Below, in pieces: positions 18,028 through 26,381 of a DNA stretch of 64,000 nt. Positions within the stretch are counted from its first letter, which is position 1; every line of letters begins with the position of its first letter. The position numbers and the translations under genes were made by a program. The DNA lies in NCBI GenBank assembly GCA_945865935.1, contig CAMBFI010000007.1, positions 84,339 to 148,338 on the forward strand, read 5' to 3'. The DNA is from Bordetella parapertussis. Lineage in GTDB: Bacteria > Pseudomonadota > Gammaproteobacteria > Burkholderiales > Burkholderiaceae_B. Below the pieces are notes generated by a model. It made no database searches and was not told the DNA's origin. It saw only the letters and a list, made by a program, of their open reading frames with translations.

Positions 18028-18804
18028 ATGAGGGCGTGCATGCATTACATCTCTGCAACTGATGTCGGAAAGACCTACCACACCCCCAGCGGCCCTGTAC
18101 CCGCTGTCGCTGGGGCAACTTTCAGTGCGTCAGAAGGTGAATTTATCTCGCTTCTTGGGCCAAGTGGTTGTGGAAAAAGTACGTTGCTCATGATGCTTGC
18201 GGGGCTCGAACAACCCACAAGTGGCAGCTTTCATCTGGCTGGGCATGAGGTGAATGGCCCTCGAAGGGAGACTGGAATTATTTTTCAGGACGCAACCTTA
18301 CTTCCCTGGAAATCAGTCTTGGAAAACGTCATGTTCCCCATCCAGATACTGAAACTATCCGAGAAGGACTTCATCGATCGAGCCAACGAACTACTCAATC
18401 GTGTTGGGCTATCAAATTTCACTGCCAAAAGACCGCATGAATTATCTGGCGGCATGCGACAACGCGTGGCCATCTGTCGTGCACTGATTCATGATCCAAA
18501 TATTCTCTTGATGGATGAGCCCTTTAGTGCGCTTGATGCCATCACTCGCGACCAAATGAATGTCGTCTTGTCAGAGCTGCTTGAGCGCTATCGCAAGACC
18601 GTAATATTTGTCACGCACAGTATCCGCGAGGCAGTCTATTTATCCGATCGAGTACTCGTGATGGGAGGCAAGCCCTCCTCGATTATTTTAGACTTAACCA
18701 TTCCCTTCAAACGTCCCCGCCAATTTGACATCGAGGAAACCGCGGAATTTGGTGCTCTGTGTCGCGAGCTACGCCTAACGATCGAGCGTGCACATCATGG
18801 ATAA
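18028..18804 (+). CDS. ABC transporter ATP-binding protein, NitT/TauT type
   Basis: A 258-residue ATPase of the SsuB/TauB class. Walker A GPSGCGKST lies near residue 45, the signature LSGGMRQRVAICR near 137, Walker B ILLMDEPFSALDA near 157, and the H-loop FVTHSIREA near 193. It energises the importer with the binding protein before it and the permease after it. ATG 18028 has GAAGGT upstream; ATG 18040 with GAGGG is equally plausible. The 3' end overlaps the permease gene by up to 17 bases, which indicates coupling. Confidence 0.9.
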   Translation: MRACMHYISATDVGKTYHTPSGPVPAVAGATFSASEGEFISLLGPSGCGKSTLLMMLAGLEQPTSGSFHLAGHEVNGPRRETGIIFQDATLLPWKSVLENVMFPIQILKLSEKDFIDRANELLNRVGLSNFTAKRPHELSGGMRQRVAICRALIHDPNILLMDEPFSALDAITRDQMNVVLSELLERYRKTVIFVTHSIREAVYLSDRVLVMGGKPSSIILDLTIPFKRPRQFDIEETAEFGALCRELRLTIERAHHG

Positions 18805-19651
18805 ACATAACAACAAGATGGGAGTGGGAACTGAAACGGGAGCGCTCGTCGGTGGCAACCAAAAATCTGAGGCTTTCTCACGCGTGAGCTTGACAGCCAA
18901 TGCGCGTAGTATCTTTTTGCCGATTCTGCTGGCCGTTGGCGTGCTGGGCTGCTGGGAACTGGCCGTGCGCCTGAGCAATATCCCCCAGGTCATTCTTCCC
19001 GCGCCGACAGCGATACTTGAAATTATTGGTGCACAGCACGAGATTCTGTTGCGACATGCCATTCCAACCGTGCTGGAGGCGGCGGCCGGCTTTCTCATTG
19101 CCTGCACACTCGGCATCGCGCTTGCGGTTTGGCTGAGCTACTCACGCCTTGCACGCGAAGCGCTCTACCCGAATCTTGTGTTCTTTCAACTAATCCCAAA
19201 AATCGCTCTTGCGCCTCTATTCATCATTTGGCTGGGAATCGGCACCGAGTCCCGTTTAGCATTCTCTGTCTTCATTAGCTTTTTTCCAATCGTGATTGCA
19301 ACGACAGCAGGTTTCTCTAACGTGGATCGCAACATGATCAAGTTGTGTAGATCGCTTACGGCAACAGAGTGGCAAACGTTTAAAAGCGTTAAGTTCCCTA
19401 GCGCACTTCCCTACATCTTTAGCGGGATGAAAGTTGCGATGACACTGGCCATTATCGGTGTGATCATTGGTGAATTCATCACCGCACAACGTGGCCTAGG
19501 CTACCTCATCGTCTTTGCGACTGCGCGAGCAGAAACGGGCGTCGCCATGGCAGCGATCGTTATTCTTTGCGGCGGCGGTCTGTTGCTTTATGGCGTTGTC
19601 GCGCTTGCTGAAAACCTAGCGAATCGTCGTTACGGCGTGCCACGCGGTTAG
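18788..19651 (+). CDS. ABC transporter permease, NitT/TauT type
   Basis: A 287-residue inner-membrane permease of the SsuC/TauC family. An unusually polar N-terminal 35 residues precedes the first helix (IFLPILLAVGVLGCWELAV). The motif VILPAPTAI is typical, and the EAA loop (RSLTATEWQTFKSVKFPSA) lies near 195-213. It forms the channel of the importer encoded at 16903-18804. The start could be ATG 18788 or ATG 18797, both inside the ATPase gene. The SDR gene follows after 41 bases. Confidence 0.87.
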   Translation: MHIMDKHNNKMGVGTETGALVGGNQKSEAFSRVSLTANARSIFLPILLAVGVLGCWELAVRLSNIPQVILPAPTAILEIIGAQHEILLRHAIPTVLEAAAGFLIACTLGIALAVWLSYSRLAREALYPNLVFFQLIPKIALAPLFIIWLGIGTESRLAFSVFISFFPIVIATTAGFSNVDRNMIKLCRSLTATEWQTFKSVKFPSALPYIFSGMKVAMTLAIIGVIIGEFITAQRGLGYLIVFATARAETGVAMAAIVILCGGGLLLYGVVALAENLANRRYGVPRG

Positions 19652-19692
19652 TCGTTTTATAGAGAATTTATTTAAATCAAAGAGATAATCAT

Positions 19693-20499
19693 ATGGACCT
19701 TAACCTAAAAGGTAAGTCAGTTCTCATTACAGGCGCATCCAAAGGCATAGGGCTGGCAACGGCCGAGTCGTTTGCTGCTGAGGGCTGCACACTGCATTTA
19801 ACGGCGCGCTCAGCGGATGCGTTGGAAGCTGCCAAGCAAAACCTGAGTCAAAAATATGGGGTAGCGGTTCACATCTATCCCCTAGATTTATCAAAGTCTG
19901 AGAACATTACCGTCTTAGCGAATAAGGCTCCTAATGTCGATATCGTCATCAACAATGCGGGCGAAGTTCCCTCCGGACCCATTGAGTCACTGTCCGAAGA
20001 CGACTGGCGCCGCGGTTATGACCTAAAGCTTTTTGGCTACATATTCCTTACCCGCGAGATGTATTCCCAAATGAAAGCTCGGCGCTCAGGCGTCATCATT
20101 AATGACATCGGAAATTCTGGTGAAAACTGGGACGCGAACTACATTGCCGGGAGCACCGGGAATGCTGCGCTCATGGCATTTACCAAAGCACTTGGTGGGC
20201 AGAGCTTAGATTACGGCGTGCGCGTGGTCGGCGTAAATCCTGGTCCCGTTGAAACTGATCGAATGATAAAAATTAATAAACGACGTGCGTTAGATCTCTG
20301 GGGCGATGAAAACCGTCACGTAGAGCTTCGAGCTAAATACCCCGGCGGGCGTCCGGCGAGCTCGCAGGAAGTGGCTGATCTGATGGTCTTCTTAGCATCA
20401 CCTCGTGCCGCCTACATCACTGGGAGTATCGTTACGATTGATGGCGGGATCTCGGCTAGAGGATCCATCATTAAAGAAAGCGCATTTAGTTCTGACTAA
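19693..20499 (+). CDS. SDR family oxidoreductase lacking the catalytic Lys
   Basis: A 268-residue short-chain dehydrogenase/reductase. The cofactor motif TGASKGIG lies at 14-21 and NNAG at 87-90, with Ser142 as the catalytic serine. The YxxxK motif is altered to Tyr150-Ile-Ala-Gly-Ser154, so the usual lysine is a serine. The DNA (TAC ATT GCC GGG AGC) is clear. I recall this Y-x-x-G-S pattern from an SDR subfamily in Burkholderiales catabolic clusters, so it may be a real variant and not an error. It follows the ABC importer and probably acts on the imported compound; substrate unknown. Confidence 0.82.
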   Translation: MDLNLKGKSVLITGASKGIGLATAESFAAEGCTLHLTARSADALEAAKQNLSQKYGVAVHIYPLDLSKSENITVLANKAPNVDIVINNAGEVPSGPIESLSEDDWRRGYDLKLFGYIFLTREMYSQMKARRSGVIINDIGNSGENWDANYIAGSTGNAALMAFTKALGGQSLDYGVRVVGVNPGPVETDRMIKINKRRALDLWGDENRHVELRAKYPGGRPASSQEVADLMVFLASPRAAYITGSIVTIDGGISARGSIIKESAFSSD

Positions 20500-20562
20500 C
20501 AGGGATCCCTTGTCCGATCTGTCGTCGCGTTACAAAAATTTTTTGATTAAAGAGGCATCAAT

Positions 20563-21444
20563 ATGAGCTGGGCTACAACATCCGACAATATTCGTCTGTA
20601 CTACGAAGAAGCAGGTTCGGGCACACCAATTGTCTTTGTTCATGAGTTTGGCGGCGACTGGCGCAGCTGGGAGCCGCAGATGCGAAGCTTTTCTCGCCGG
20701 CATCGCTGCATTACCTTTTCTGCGAGAGGCTTCAAACCTTCGGATATCCCCCAAGACGTGAAAGCGTATTCGCAGAGGCAAGCTGTGCATGACATTCTTT
20801 CTGTCATGGATGCAGCAAAAATAGAGCGTGCGCACATTGTTGGTCTATCAATGGGAGGCTTCGCAAGCTTGCATTTCGGCTTAGTCGCCCCACAGCGCGC
20901 ACTATCGCTTACCGTGGCAGGTGCAGGCTACGGAGCAGAGAAACACACGGAGGAGTATTTTCGTAACCTTTCGCGAGAAGTTGCTAATCAGTTCGCCACC
21001 TTAGGAAGTGAGACATTTGCTAAAACCTATTCGCTCGGGGCGTCCAGAGTGCAATACCAAAACAAAGATCCCAGAGGCTGGCAAGAGTTTGCGATTCAGC
21101 TCGGCGAGCATGACAGCACCGGCTGCGCAAACACAATGCGCGGCGTTCAAGCCGAACGCCCCTCCATCTACGACTTAGAGGCTGACCTTAAAAAGATGAC
21201 CGTCCCAACGTTAATTATGGTCGGGGACGAAGATGACCACTGCCTTGCACCGGGCATCTTCATGAAAAAAACGATCCCCACCAGCGGTTTGATTGTGATG
21301 CCAAAAACTGGTCACACCTTGAATCTCGAAGAGCCCGAGCGCTTTAATCGTGATCTGAGCGAGTTCATAGACACTGTCGAGGCGGGTCGTTGGCTTGCTC
21401 GAGACCCTCGGGCACTGGGTTCGGAAATTATGAAAACCTCATAA
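20563..21444 (+). CDS. Alpha/beta hydrolase
   Basis: A 293-residue alpha/beta-fold hydrolase of the haloalkane/lactonase-like group. The nucleophile elbow GLSMGG carries Ser96. The oxyanion region is HEFGGDWRSW, and the acid and base lie in VGDEDDHC (near residue 225) and KTGHTLNLEEPE (near 250). It has no signal peptide. It is the last gene of the run that starts with the NitT-type importer and probably hydrolyses an ester, lactone or C-C bond in that pathway. The following gene is convergent. Confidence 0.83.
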   Translation: MSWATTSDNIRLYYEEAGSGTPIVFVHEFGGDWRSWEPQMRSFSRRHRCITFSARGFKPSDIPQDVKAYSQRQAVHDILSVMDAAKIERAHIVGLSMGGFASLHFGLVAPQRALSLTVAGAGYGAEKHTEEYFRNLSREVANQFATLGSETFAKTYSLGASRVQYQNKDPRGWQEFAIQLGEHDSTGCANTMRGVQAERPSIYDLEADLKKMTVPTLIMVGDEDDHCLAPGIFMKKTIPTSGLIVMPKTGHTLNLEEPERFNRDLSEFIDTVEAGRWLARDPRALGSEIMKTS

Positions 21445-21476
21445 TCGCTGACCCTGCCTACCTCGCGCACACCTAC

Positions 21477-22226
21477 CTACCACTTCTCGACCCCGGGCCG
21501 CAGATCTAACTCAAAGGTCCACGCATCGGGGGTTTGTTCGTGTAGCCACAGATAAGCCCGAGCAATACTGTCCGGCTCGACCAAACCTTTTGGTCCTAAG
21601 GCAGCGACACGCTCAGGTTGTGTGGTGCGAACGCGCTCTGAATCGATCACGCCATCAACCACAATATGGGCGATATGCAAGCCCTGTGGTCCAAACTCTC
21701 GGGCCATACTTTGTGCCAAGGCACGCAAGGCCGCTTTGCCACCCGCAAAAGCACTGAAGCCCACGCCGCCTCTTAAGCTGGCTGTCGCACCGGTAAACAA
21801 AATCGTGCCACGTCCTCTCGGCAAGAGAGCCCTCGCCGCCTCACGACCGACTAAGAAGCCAGCCATTGCGCACATTTCCCAGGTCTTGAAATATTTCTCG
21901 GCTGTCATTTCCAGCAACGGGAAGCGTACGTTACCACCCACATTAAATACGACCACTTCAAGAGCACCCACGTCGGTCTCTATTTTCTTGAAGAGTGCGA
22001 GGACTTCATCCTCACGGCGCGCATCCAGTTGAAAGGCAAATGCACGACCACCCGCGTCTTGAATACTTTGCACAAGCGCGGCACTAGCGCCAGGCGTGCG
22101 ACGCGTCACACAGACGGTATAGCCTGCTTGTACGAAGCGTTTTGCAATGGCGCTACCTGTCGCATCACCCGCGCCTACGATTAAGCAAACCTTCTGTGCG
22201 GTTGTCTCCACAGGTGAAGTGCTCAT
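21477..22226 (-). CDS. SDR family protein with Phe in place of the catalytic Tyr
   Basis: About 249 residues, short-chain dehydrogenase fold. The N-terminal VGAGDATGSAIAKRF is an altered glycine-rich motif (GxxxGxG in typical members). The catalytic YxxxK reads Phe160-Ala-Gly-Gly-Lys164 in GFSAFAGGKAALR, so the proton-donating tyrosine is absent. Other SDRs of this type (GATASLRGG followed by FAxxK) seem to share the change, so a non-classical role is possible. It begins at ATG 22226, immediately after the GST stop codon, which points to a two-gene operon. Confidence 0.8.
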   Translation of the reverse strand: MSTSPVETTAQKVCLIVGAGDATGSAIAKRFVQAGYTVCVTRRTPGASAALVQSIQDAGGRAFAFQLDARREDEVLALFKKIETDVGALEVVVFNVGGNVRFPLLEMTAEKYFKTWEMCAMAGFLVGREAARALLPRGRGTILFTGATASLRGGVGFSAFAGGKAALRALAQSMAREFGPQGLHIAHIVVDGVIDSERVRTTQPERVAALGPKGLVEPDSIARAYLWLHEQTPDAWTFELDLRPGVEKW

Positions 22227-22227
22227 A

Positions 22228-22836
22228 CTAAGCCCGAGCGGTGGGACGCGCGACAACCGAGGTGTACCAACGGGTTAACTCTTTCAGTTCGGGAGGGATT
22301 TTTGTACCCGTCACCTTGCCCACCAAAAATCCACACTGCGCCACGATATCTGCAATGCTGTATTGGTCGCCGGCGATGAACTCGCGGCCCGCAAGTTCAC
22401 GATCGAGCCAAGCAAAGGCGTCATAGGCACGATTGCGCGCATGTTCACCGCAGAGTGGCTCTTGCGGAATACGACCTTCCCAGTATTGCCCGGTGTGTTG
22501 AAACGCCGTCACGATCGGAGCGACGATTTCAAACTCCATGCGTCGCATCCACATCTCAATCTTGGCTTTCTCAAGCGGCGTGGTCCCAAACAAGGGGCGT
22601 TCAGGGTGCAGCGCCTCAAAGTAGCGGCAGATCGCGATCGATTCCGTCAGCAAGGTGCCATCATCGAGTTCTAGCACCGGCGTTTTGCCCAAGGAATTCA
22701 ACTTCAAAAAGGCGGGAGATAGGTTTTCACGATTCAGGCCATCGACTTGCTGCATCGGCACCGTAAGGCCTTTCTCAGCCAAAAAGATCCGCACGCGACG
22801 TGGATTCATTGCCGTGTTCATGTCATACAGAATCAT
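22228..22836 (-). CDS. Glutathione S-transferase family protein
   Basis: A 202-residue cytosolic GST. The N-terminal thioredoxin-like domain starts MILYDMNTAMNPRRVRIF. The glutathione-contacting region GKTPVLELDDGTLLTES ends near residue 68, with the cis-proline and Glu-Ser pair in place. The C-terminal helical domain includes GREFIAGDQYSIADI, the usual N-capping box. It presumably conjugates glutathione to electrophiles or acts as an isomerase. It leads a two-gene operon with the SDR and is divergent from the PhnD-like importer operon across a 176-base spacer. Confidence 0.88.
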   Translation of the reverse strand: MILYDMNTAMNPRRVRIFLAEKGLTVPMQQVDGLNRENLSPAFLKLNSLGKTPVLELDDGTLLTESIAICRYFEALHPERPLFGTTPLEKAKIEMWMRRMEFEIVAPIVTAFQHTGQYWEGRIPQEPLCGEHARNRAYDAFAWLDRELAGREFIAGDQYSIADIVAQCGFLVGKVTGTKIPPELKELTRWYTSVVARPTARA

Positions 22837-23012
22837 GTGATGTACCTTTACGAAGTGAAATATCCACTGGCCGTTGCAAAAAAGCTTACGGCCCTAATTA
22901 TGCTTGAAACAAATCGATTAGATAGGTGAACCAATTAACCCTGCTCGGCCAGAGGCGGAAGATCATAATTCCATGTTAAAAAAGAGGCTTACCATCACAA
23001 ATTGTAGGTCAC

Positions 23013-23885
23013 ATGATTCGTGCTCTCTCGCTGCAAACACTAAGCTTATTCGCTACAATTTTTTTTGCGTTGTCGATCTCCGCTAGCGCCTTTGCGCAGC
23101 AGGTTTTACGGGTCACAACCATACCCGAAGAGGCGGCGACCGAACAGGTTCGTAAGTTTGGACCCTTAACGAAATATCTCGAACGCACACAGGGTATGAA
23201 GGTTGAGTTCATACCCGTCAGTGACTATCCAGCCGCCGTCGAAGCCTTGGTCAATAAGCAAGTCGATCTCGTTTGGTTTGGTGGCTTTACACACGTTCAG
23301 GCACAAATTCGTTCTGGTGGAAAAATTATCCCCATCGCACAACGCGAGGAAGACACCAAGTTTCGTTCCGTGTTTATTGCGCAGAAAAACTCTGGCATCA
23401 CTAAACTCGCCGATTTGAAAGGTAAGCAGTTTAGCTTTGGGTCTCAATCTAGCACGTCGGGTAGCTTGATGCCACGCTCCTTTTTGCTTGAGGCCGGAAT
23501 CGACCCAGAACGTGACTTCAAACGTGTCTCGTACTCAGGGGCACACGATGCCACCATCGCTTCGGTCGTGAGTGGTCGGGTAGATGGTGCTGCGCTAGAC
23601 ATTACGGTTTGGAATAAGTTTGTCGCAGAAAAGAAAGTCGACACAAACAAAGTTGATGTGTTTTTCACCACGCCACCCTACTTCAATTACAACTGGTCGG
23701 TACATGCCGATATGCCTGCCGCACAGCGCGAAAAAATTAAGGCAGCCTTATTGGCCTTGAGTATGGATAATGCAGAAGGCAAAGAAATTCTGACTCTGAA
23801 CCGAGCAACCCGCTACATTGCGACGTCGCCTGAAAATTACAAAGGCCTTGAAACTGCCGGACGTAGCGCAGGTCTCATCAAATAG
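23013..23885 (+). CDS. PhnD-like binding protein, putative selenate ABC importer
   Basis: A 290-residue periplasmic binding protein of the phosphate/phosphonate/phosphite (PhnD) family. The signal peptide runs to about residue 28 (ISASAFAQQ). The body matches from memory the subfamily annotated as putative selenate binding proteins: IPEEAATEQ near the start, WFGGFTHVQAQI, PIAQREEDTKF, SQSSTSGSLMPR and SYSGAHDATIASV. Phosphonate or phosphite specificity cannot be excluded. It heads an ABC operon of binding protein, ATPase and two permeases. The selenium link gains weight from the selenoprotein gene 7-8 kb away, but that is inference. Confidence 0.8.
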   Translation: MIRALSLQTLSLFATIFFALSISASAFAQQVLRVTTIPEEAATEQVRKFGPLTKYLERTQGMKVEFIPVSDYPAAVEALVNKQVDLVWFGGFTHVQAQIRSGGKIIPIAQREEDTKFRSVFIAQKNSGITKLADLKGKQFSFGSQSSTSGSLMPRSFLLEAGIDPERDFKRVSYSGAHDATIASVVSGRVDGAALDITVWNKFVAEKKVDTNKVDVFFTTPPYFNYNWSVHADMPAAQREKIKAALLALSMDNAEGKEILTLNRATRYIATSPENYKGLETAGRSAGLIK

Positions 23886-23921
23886 CCCGCAGTATTTTCA
23901 TCAAGCACTTTCGGGTTTCAG

Positions 23922-24728
23922 ATGCGTGTCAGACTCCATCAAGTAACAGGACATCATCCCGCCGCCGAGCGGGATGGGGTGCCCGCTATCCGTAATCTGA
24001 ACATTACGATAGAGCCTGGTGAGCAGGTTGCAGTCATTGGCCCGTCCGGTGCGGGCAAGACAACATTCCTCCAAGTCATCTGCGCCGCGATTAAGCCAAG
24101 CGCCGGTCAGGTCTGGTTAGATGACACGGATATTTGGTCTTTATCCACAAAAGATCTGCAACAGGTTCGCGGACGTTTAATCTGTGCGCCACAGGTACCA
24201 CCCTTACCCCCACGGCAGCGCGTGGTTACCTCTTTGATTGCAGGGGCACTCCCGGCAATGTCCTTGACGCAAAGCTTAGTCAATCTAATTTACCCGTTAA
24301 AAACCTCAGAGGCTTATCAAGCACTCGAGGCCTTTGATGTGCAAGACAAGCTCTGGAATCGTGTTGATCGTCTATCCGGCGGAGAGCGCCAGCGCGTTGG
24401 TTTAGCGCGGATATTGATGGCACCCGCTTCGCTTTGGCTCATTGATGAGCCCCTTTCTGCTCTCGATCCCACACGGGCCGAGCAAGCAATTAACTCTCTA
24501 GTCGACAGCGCAACGGCAAGGGGCGCAACGCTGATTACAACCTTGCATCAAGTCGATGTCGCTCGGTCAAAGTTTTCTCGCGTCATTGGACTACGCGACG
24601 GTGCCGTGGCCTTTGATCTGCCGGCCTCTCAAGTCACAAATAGCGAGCTTTCAAAGCTTTACGCTCAACACGAGCACGAACTAAGCAGTCTTCATGTCCA
24701 GCACGACGCGCTCTCCACACCTGCGTGA
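23922..24728 (+). CDS. ABC transporter ATP-binding protein, PhnC-like
   Basis: A 268-residue ATPase. Walker A GPSGAGKTT lies near residue 43, the signature LSGGERQRVGLAR near 150, Walker B LWLIDEPLSALDP near 170, and the H-loop TTLHQVD near 208. It resembles PhnC-type ATPases. It follows the binding-protein gene by 36 bases, and its last 35 bases overlap the next permease gene, so translation is probably coupled. Confidence 0.87.
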   Translation: MRVRLHQVTGHHPAAERDGVPAIRNLNITIEPGEQVAVIGPSGAGKTTFLQVICAAIKPSAGQVWLDDTDIWSLSTKDLQQVRGRLICAPQVPPLPPRQRVVTSLIAGALPAMSLTQSLVNLIYPLKTSEAYQALEAFDVQDKLWNRVDRLSGGERQRVGLARILMAPASLWLIDEPLSALDPTRAEQAINSLVDSATARGATLITTLHQVDVARSKFSRVIGLRDGAVAFDLPASQVTNSELSKLYAQHEHELSSLHVQHDALSTPA

Positions 24729-25527
24729 CCCCGCGTGGCTTGGCCGCGTTTTTTGGGCGATGGCAGCCTTAGCTTTGCTTATGCCTGCGCTGGTCGCAAC
24801 AGAATTTAAGCCTTGGATTTTTTTCGATCCTGACAACCTCAAAGTCAGCATGCGTTTTCTGGCGGATTTTTTTCCACCTGCGCTTGGCTCTGAGTTTCTA
24901 TTACTCGTGGTGAGAGAAACGTGGCGTACCGTCGCCATCGCCACCGCAGGCTTGACGCTCGCGATGATCTTAGCGATTCCCTTGACGTTAGTCTCAACAC
25001 GTATCCTGTCGATATCCGCACTGTCTGGTCGCATGCATTTTCTTCCCTCTTGCGTGCGACAGCTCGTTCGTTGGCTACTCATTTTTTTGCGAAGCATTCC
25101 AGAACTCATCTGGGCCCTTGTCTTCGTTCGCGTCGTTGGTTTAGGGCCTGCCGCAGGTGTTTTGGCTATTGGTCTGACTTACGCTGGAATGCTGGGAAAA
25201 GTCTACGCAGAGATACTTGAAAGCGGTGATGCCCACAGCACCCAGTCGATCCTAAGAAATGGTGGATCTCGACTGCAAGCACTCTTCTTTGGACTTCTGC
25301 CACAAAACTCCGCTGAGCTAACGAGTTACTCCGTCTATCGCTGGGAATGCGCGATTCGGTCCTCTGCAGTGCTAGGGTTTGTGGGTGCCGGTGGCTTAGG
25401 TCAACAAATGGATAATTCCATGAAAATGTTTAATGGCGGTGAAGTAGCGACCCTCTTAATCGTCTTCATGCTGCTGGTGTGGCTGTCGGACTTACTAAGC
25501 GGCTATCTGCGGAAGGTCATGCAATGA
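24694..25527 (+). CDS. ABC transporter permease, PhnE-like (first)
   Basis: A 277-residue inner-membrane permease of the PhnE class, with hydrophobic helices at about 20-37, 70-100, 125-165 and 220-270. The motif RSIPELIWALVFVR near 130-143 and the late VGAGGLGQQM are typical of the class. It pairs with the following permease to form the channel of the putative selenate or phosphonate importer. It starts inside the ATPase gene and ends in an ATGA overlap with the second permease. Confidence 0.86.
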   Translation: MSSTTRSPHLRDPAWLGRVFWAMAALALLMPALVATEFKPWIFFDPDNLKVSMRFLADFFPPALGSEFLLLVVRETWRTVAIATAGLTLAMILAIPLTLVSTRILSISALSGRMHFLPSCVRQLVRWLLIFLRSIPELIWALVFVRVVGLGPAAGVLAIGLTYAGMLGKVYAEILESGDAHSTQSILRNGGSRLQALFFGLLPQNSAELTSYSVYRWECAIRSSAVLGFVGAGGLGQQMDNSMKMFNGGEVATLLIVFMLLVWLSDLLSGYLRKVMQ

Positions 25528-26345
25528 CCCGCGCTCACTTACCCGTCCATGCGCGACCTCGACCACCAATCCGCTGGAATAGCTCGATTTACTGGGTCCT
25601 CATTGGTATCGCGGCACTGATTGCACTAAGCTTTTGGACGCTCGATTTACAACTCGCGCGGATGCTTTCGATAGATAGCGCTGTGCGGATGGGCAAGTTC
25701 TTAGGTGAACTGCTGTCGCCAAACCTTGACCCGAAGTTTTTATCAAAGCTCGGCGTCGCAAGCCTTGAGACCTTGGCTATGTCTGCCCTGGGCTCCCTAA
25801 TCGCCGCGTGTCTTGGGCTCTTGCTTGCCTTACCCGCAAGCAAGACCACGAACGGGGTCAAGTCTGCTTGGTATTCTATTACCCGATTGATCTTGAATGC
25901 ATTTCGCTCGATCCCTGAATTGGTCTGGGCTGCACTACTGTTGATCTCTGCGGGCTTAGGGCCTTTTGTGGGCACACTCGCTTTAGCTTTACACACAACA
26001 GGCGTGTTGGGGCGTCTCTTTGCGGAATCCATCGAGAATGCCCCCCAAGGTGCAGCACAAGCCTTACGCATACAAGGCGTCAACGAAGGGCGTATTTTTC
26101 TCTTCGCTACGTTACCAACGGTTCTGCCTCAACTGGTTTCCTATTCCCTTTACCGCTGGGAAAACAATATCCGCGCTGCAGCGGTGTTAGGCGTTGTGGG
26201 CGGCGGTGGACTAGGCCAAATGCTGGCCTTTCATATGGGCTTGTTTCAGATGAGTGAAACCAGCAGCATCCTGATCGCCATGATCATTCTGGTTGTCTTG
26301 GTTGATGCCCTTTCCTATTTAGCCCGCCGACTCATGTCGCGATAA
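25524..26345 (+). CDS. ABC transporter permease, PhnE-like (second)
   Basis: A 273-residue permease, paralogous to the one before it: FRSIPELVWAALLL and VVGGGGLGQML match its RSIPELIWALV and VGAGGLGQQM. The start is ATG 25524, which overlaps the preceding TGA as ATGA; an upstream GTG at 25479 would add 15 residues that do not look like the family. Together the two permeases make a heterodimeric channel. The thiolase gene begins 36 bases later. Confidence 0.86.
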   Translation: MTRAHLPVHARPRPPIRWNSSIYWVLIGIAALIALSFWTLDLQLARMLSIDSAVRMGKFLGELLSPNLDPKFLSKLGVASLETLAMSALGSLIAACLGLLLALPASKTTNGVKSAWYSITRLILNAFRSIPELVWAALLLISAGLGPFVGTLALALHTTGVLGRLFAESIENAPQGAAQALRIQGVNEGRIFLFATLPTVLPQLVSYSLYRWENNIRAAAVLGVVGGGGLGQMLAFHMGLFQMSETSSILIAMIILVVLVDALSYLARRLMSR

Positions 26346-26381
26346 CTTGATTGCTGCTGAAATAGCAAAAGGACAAGAAGC

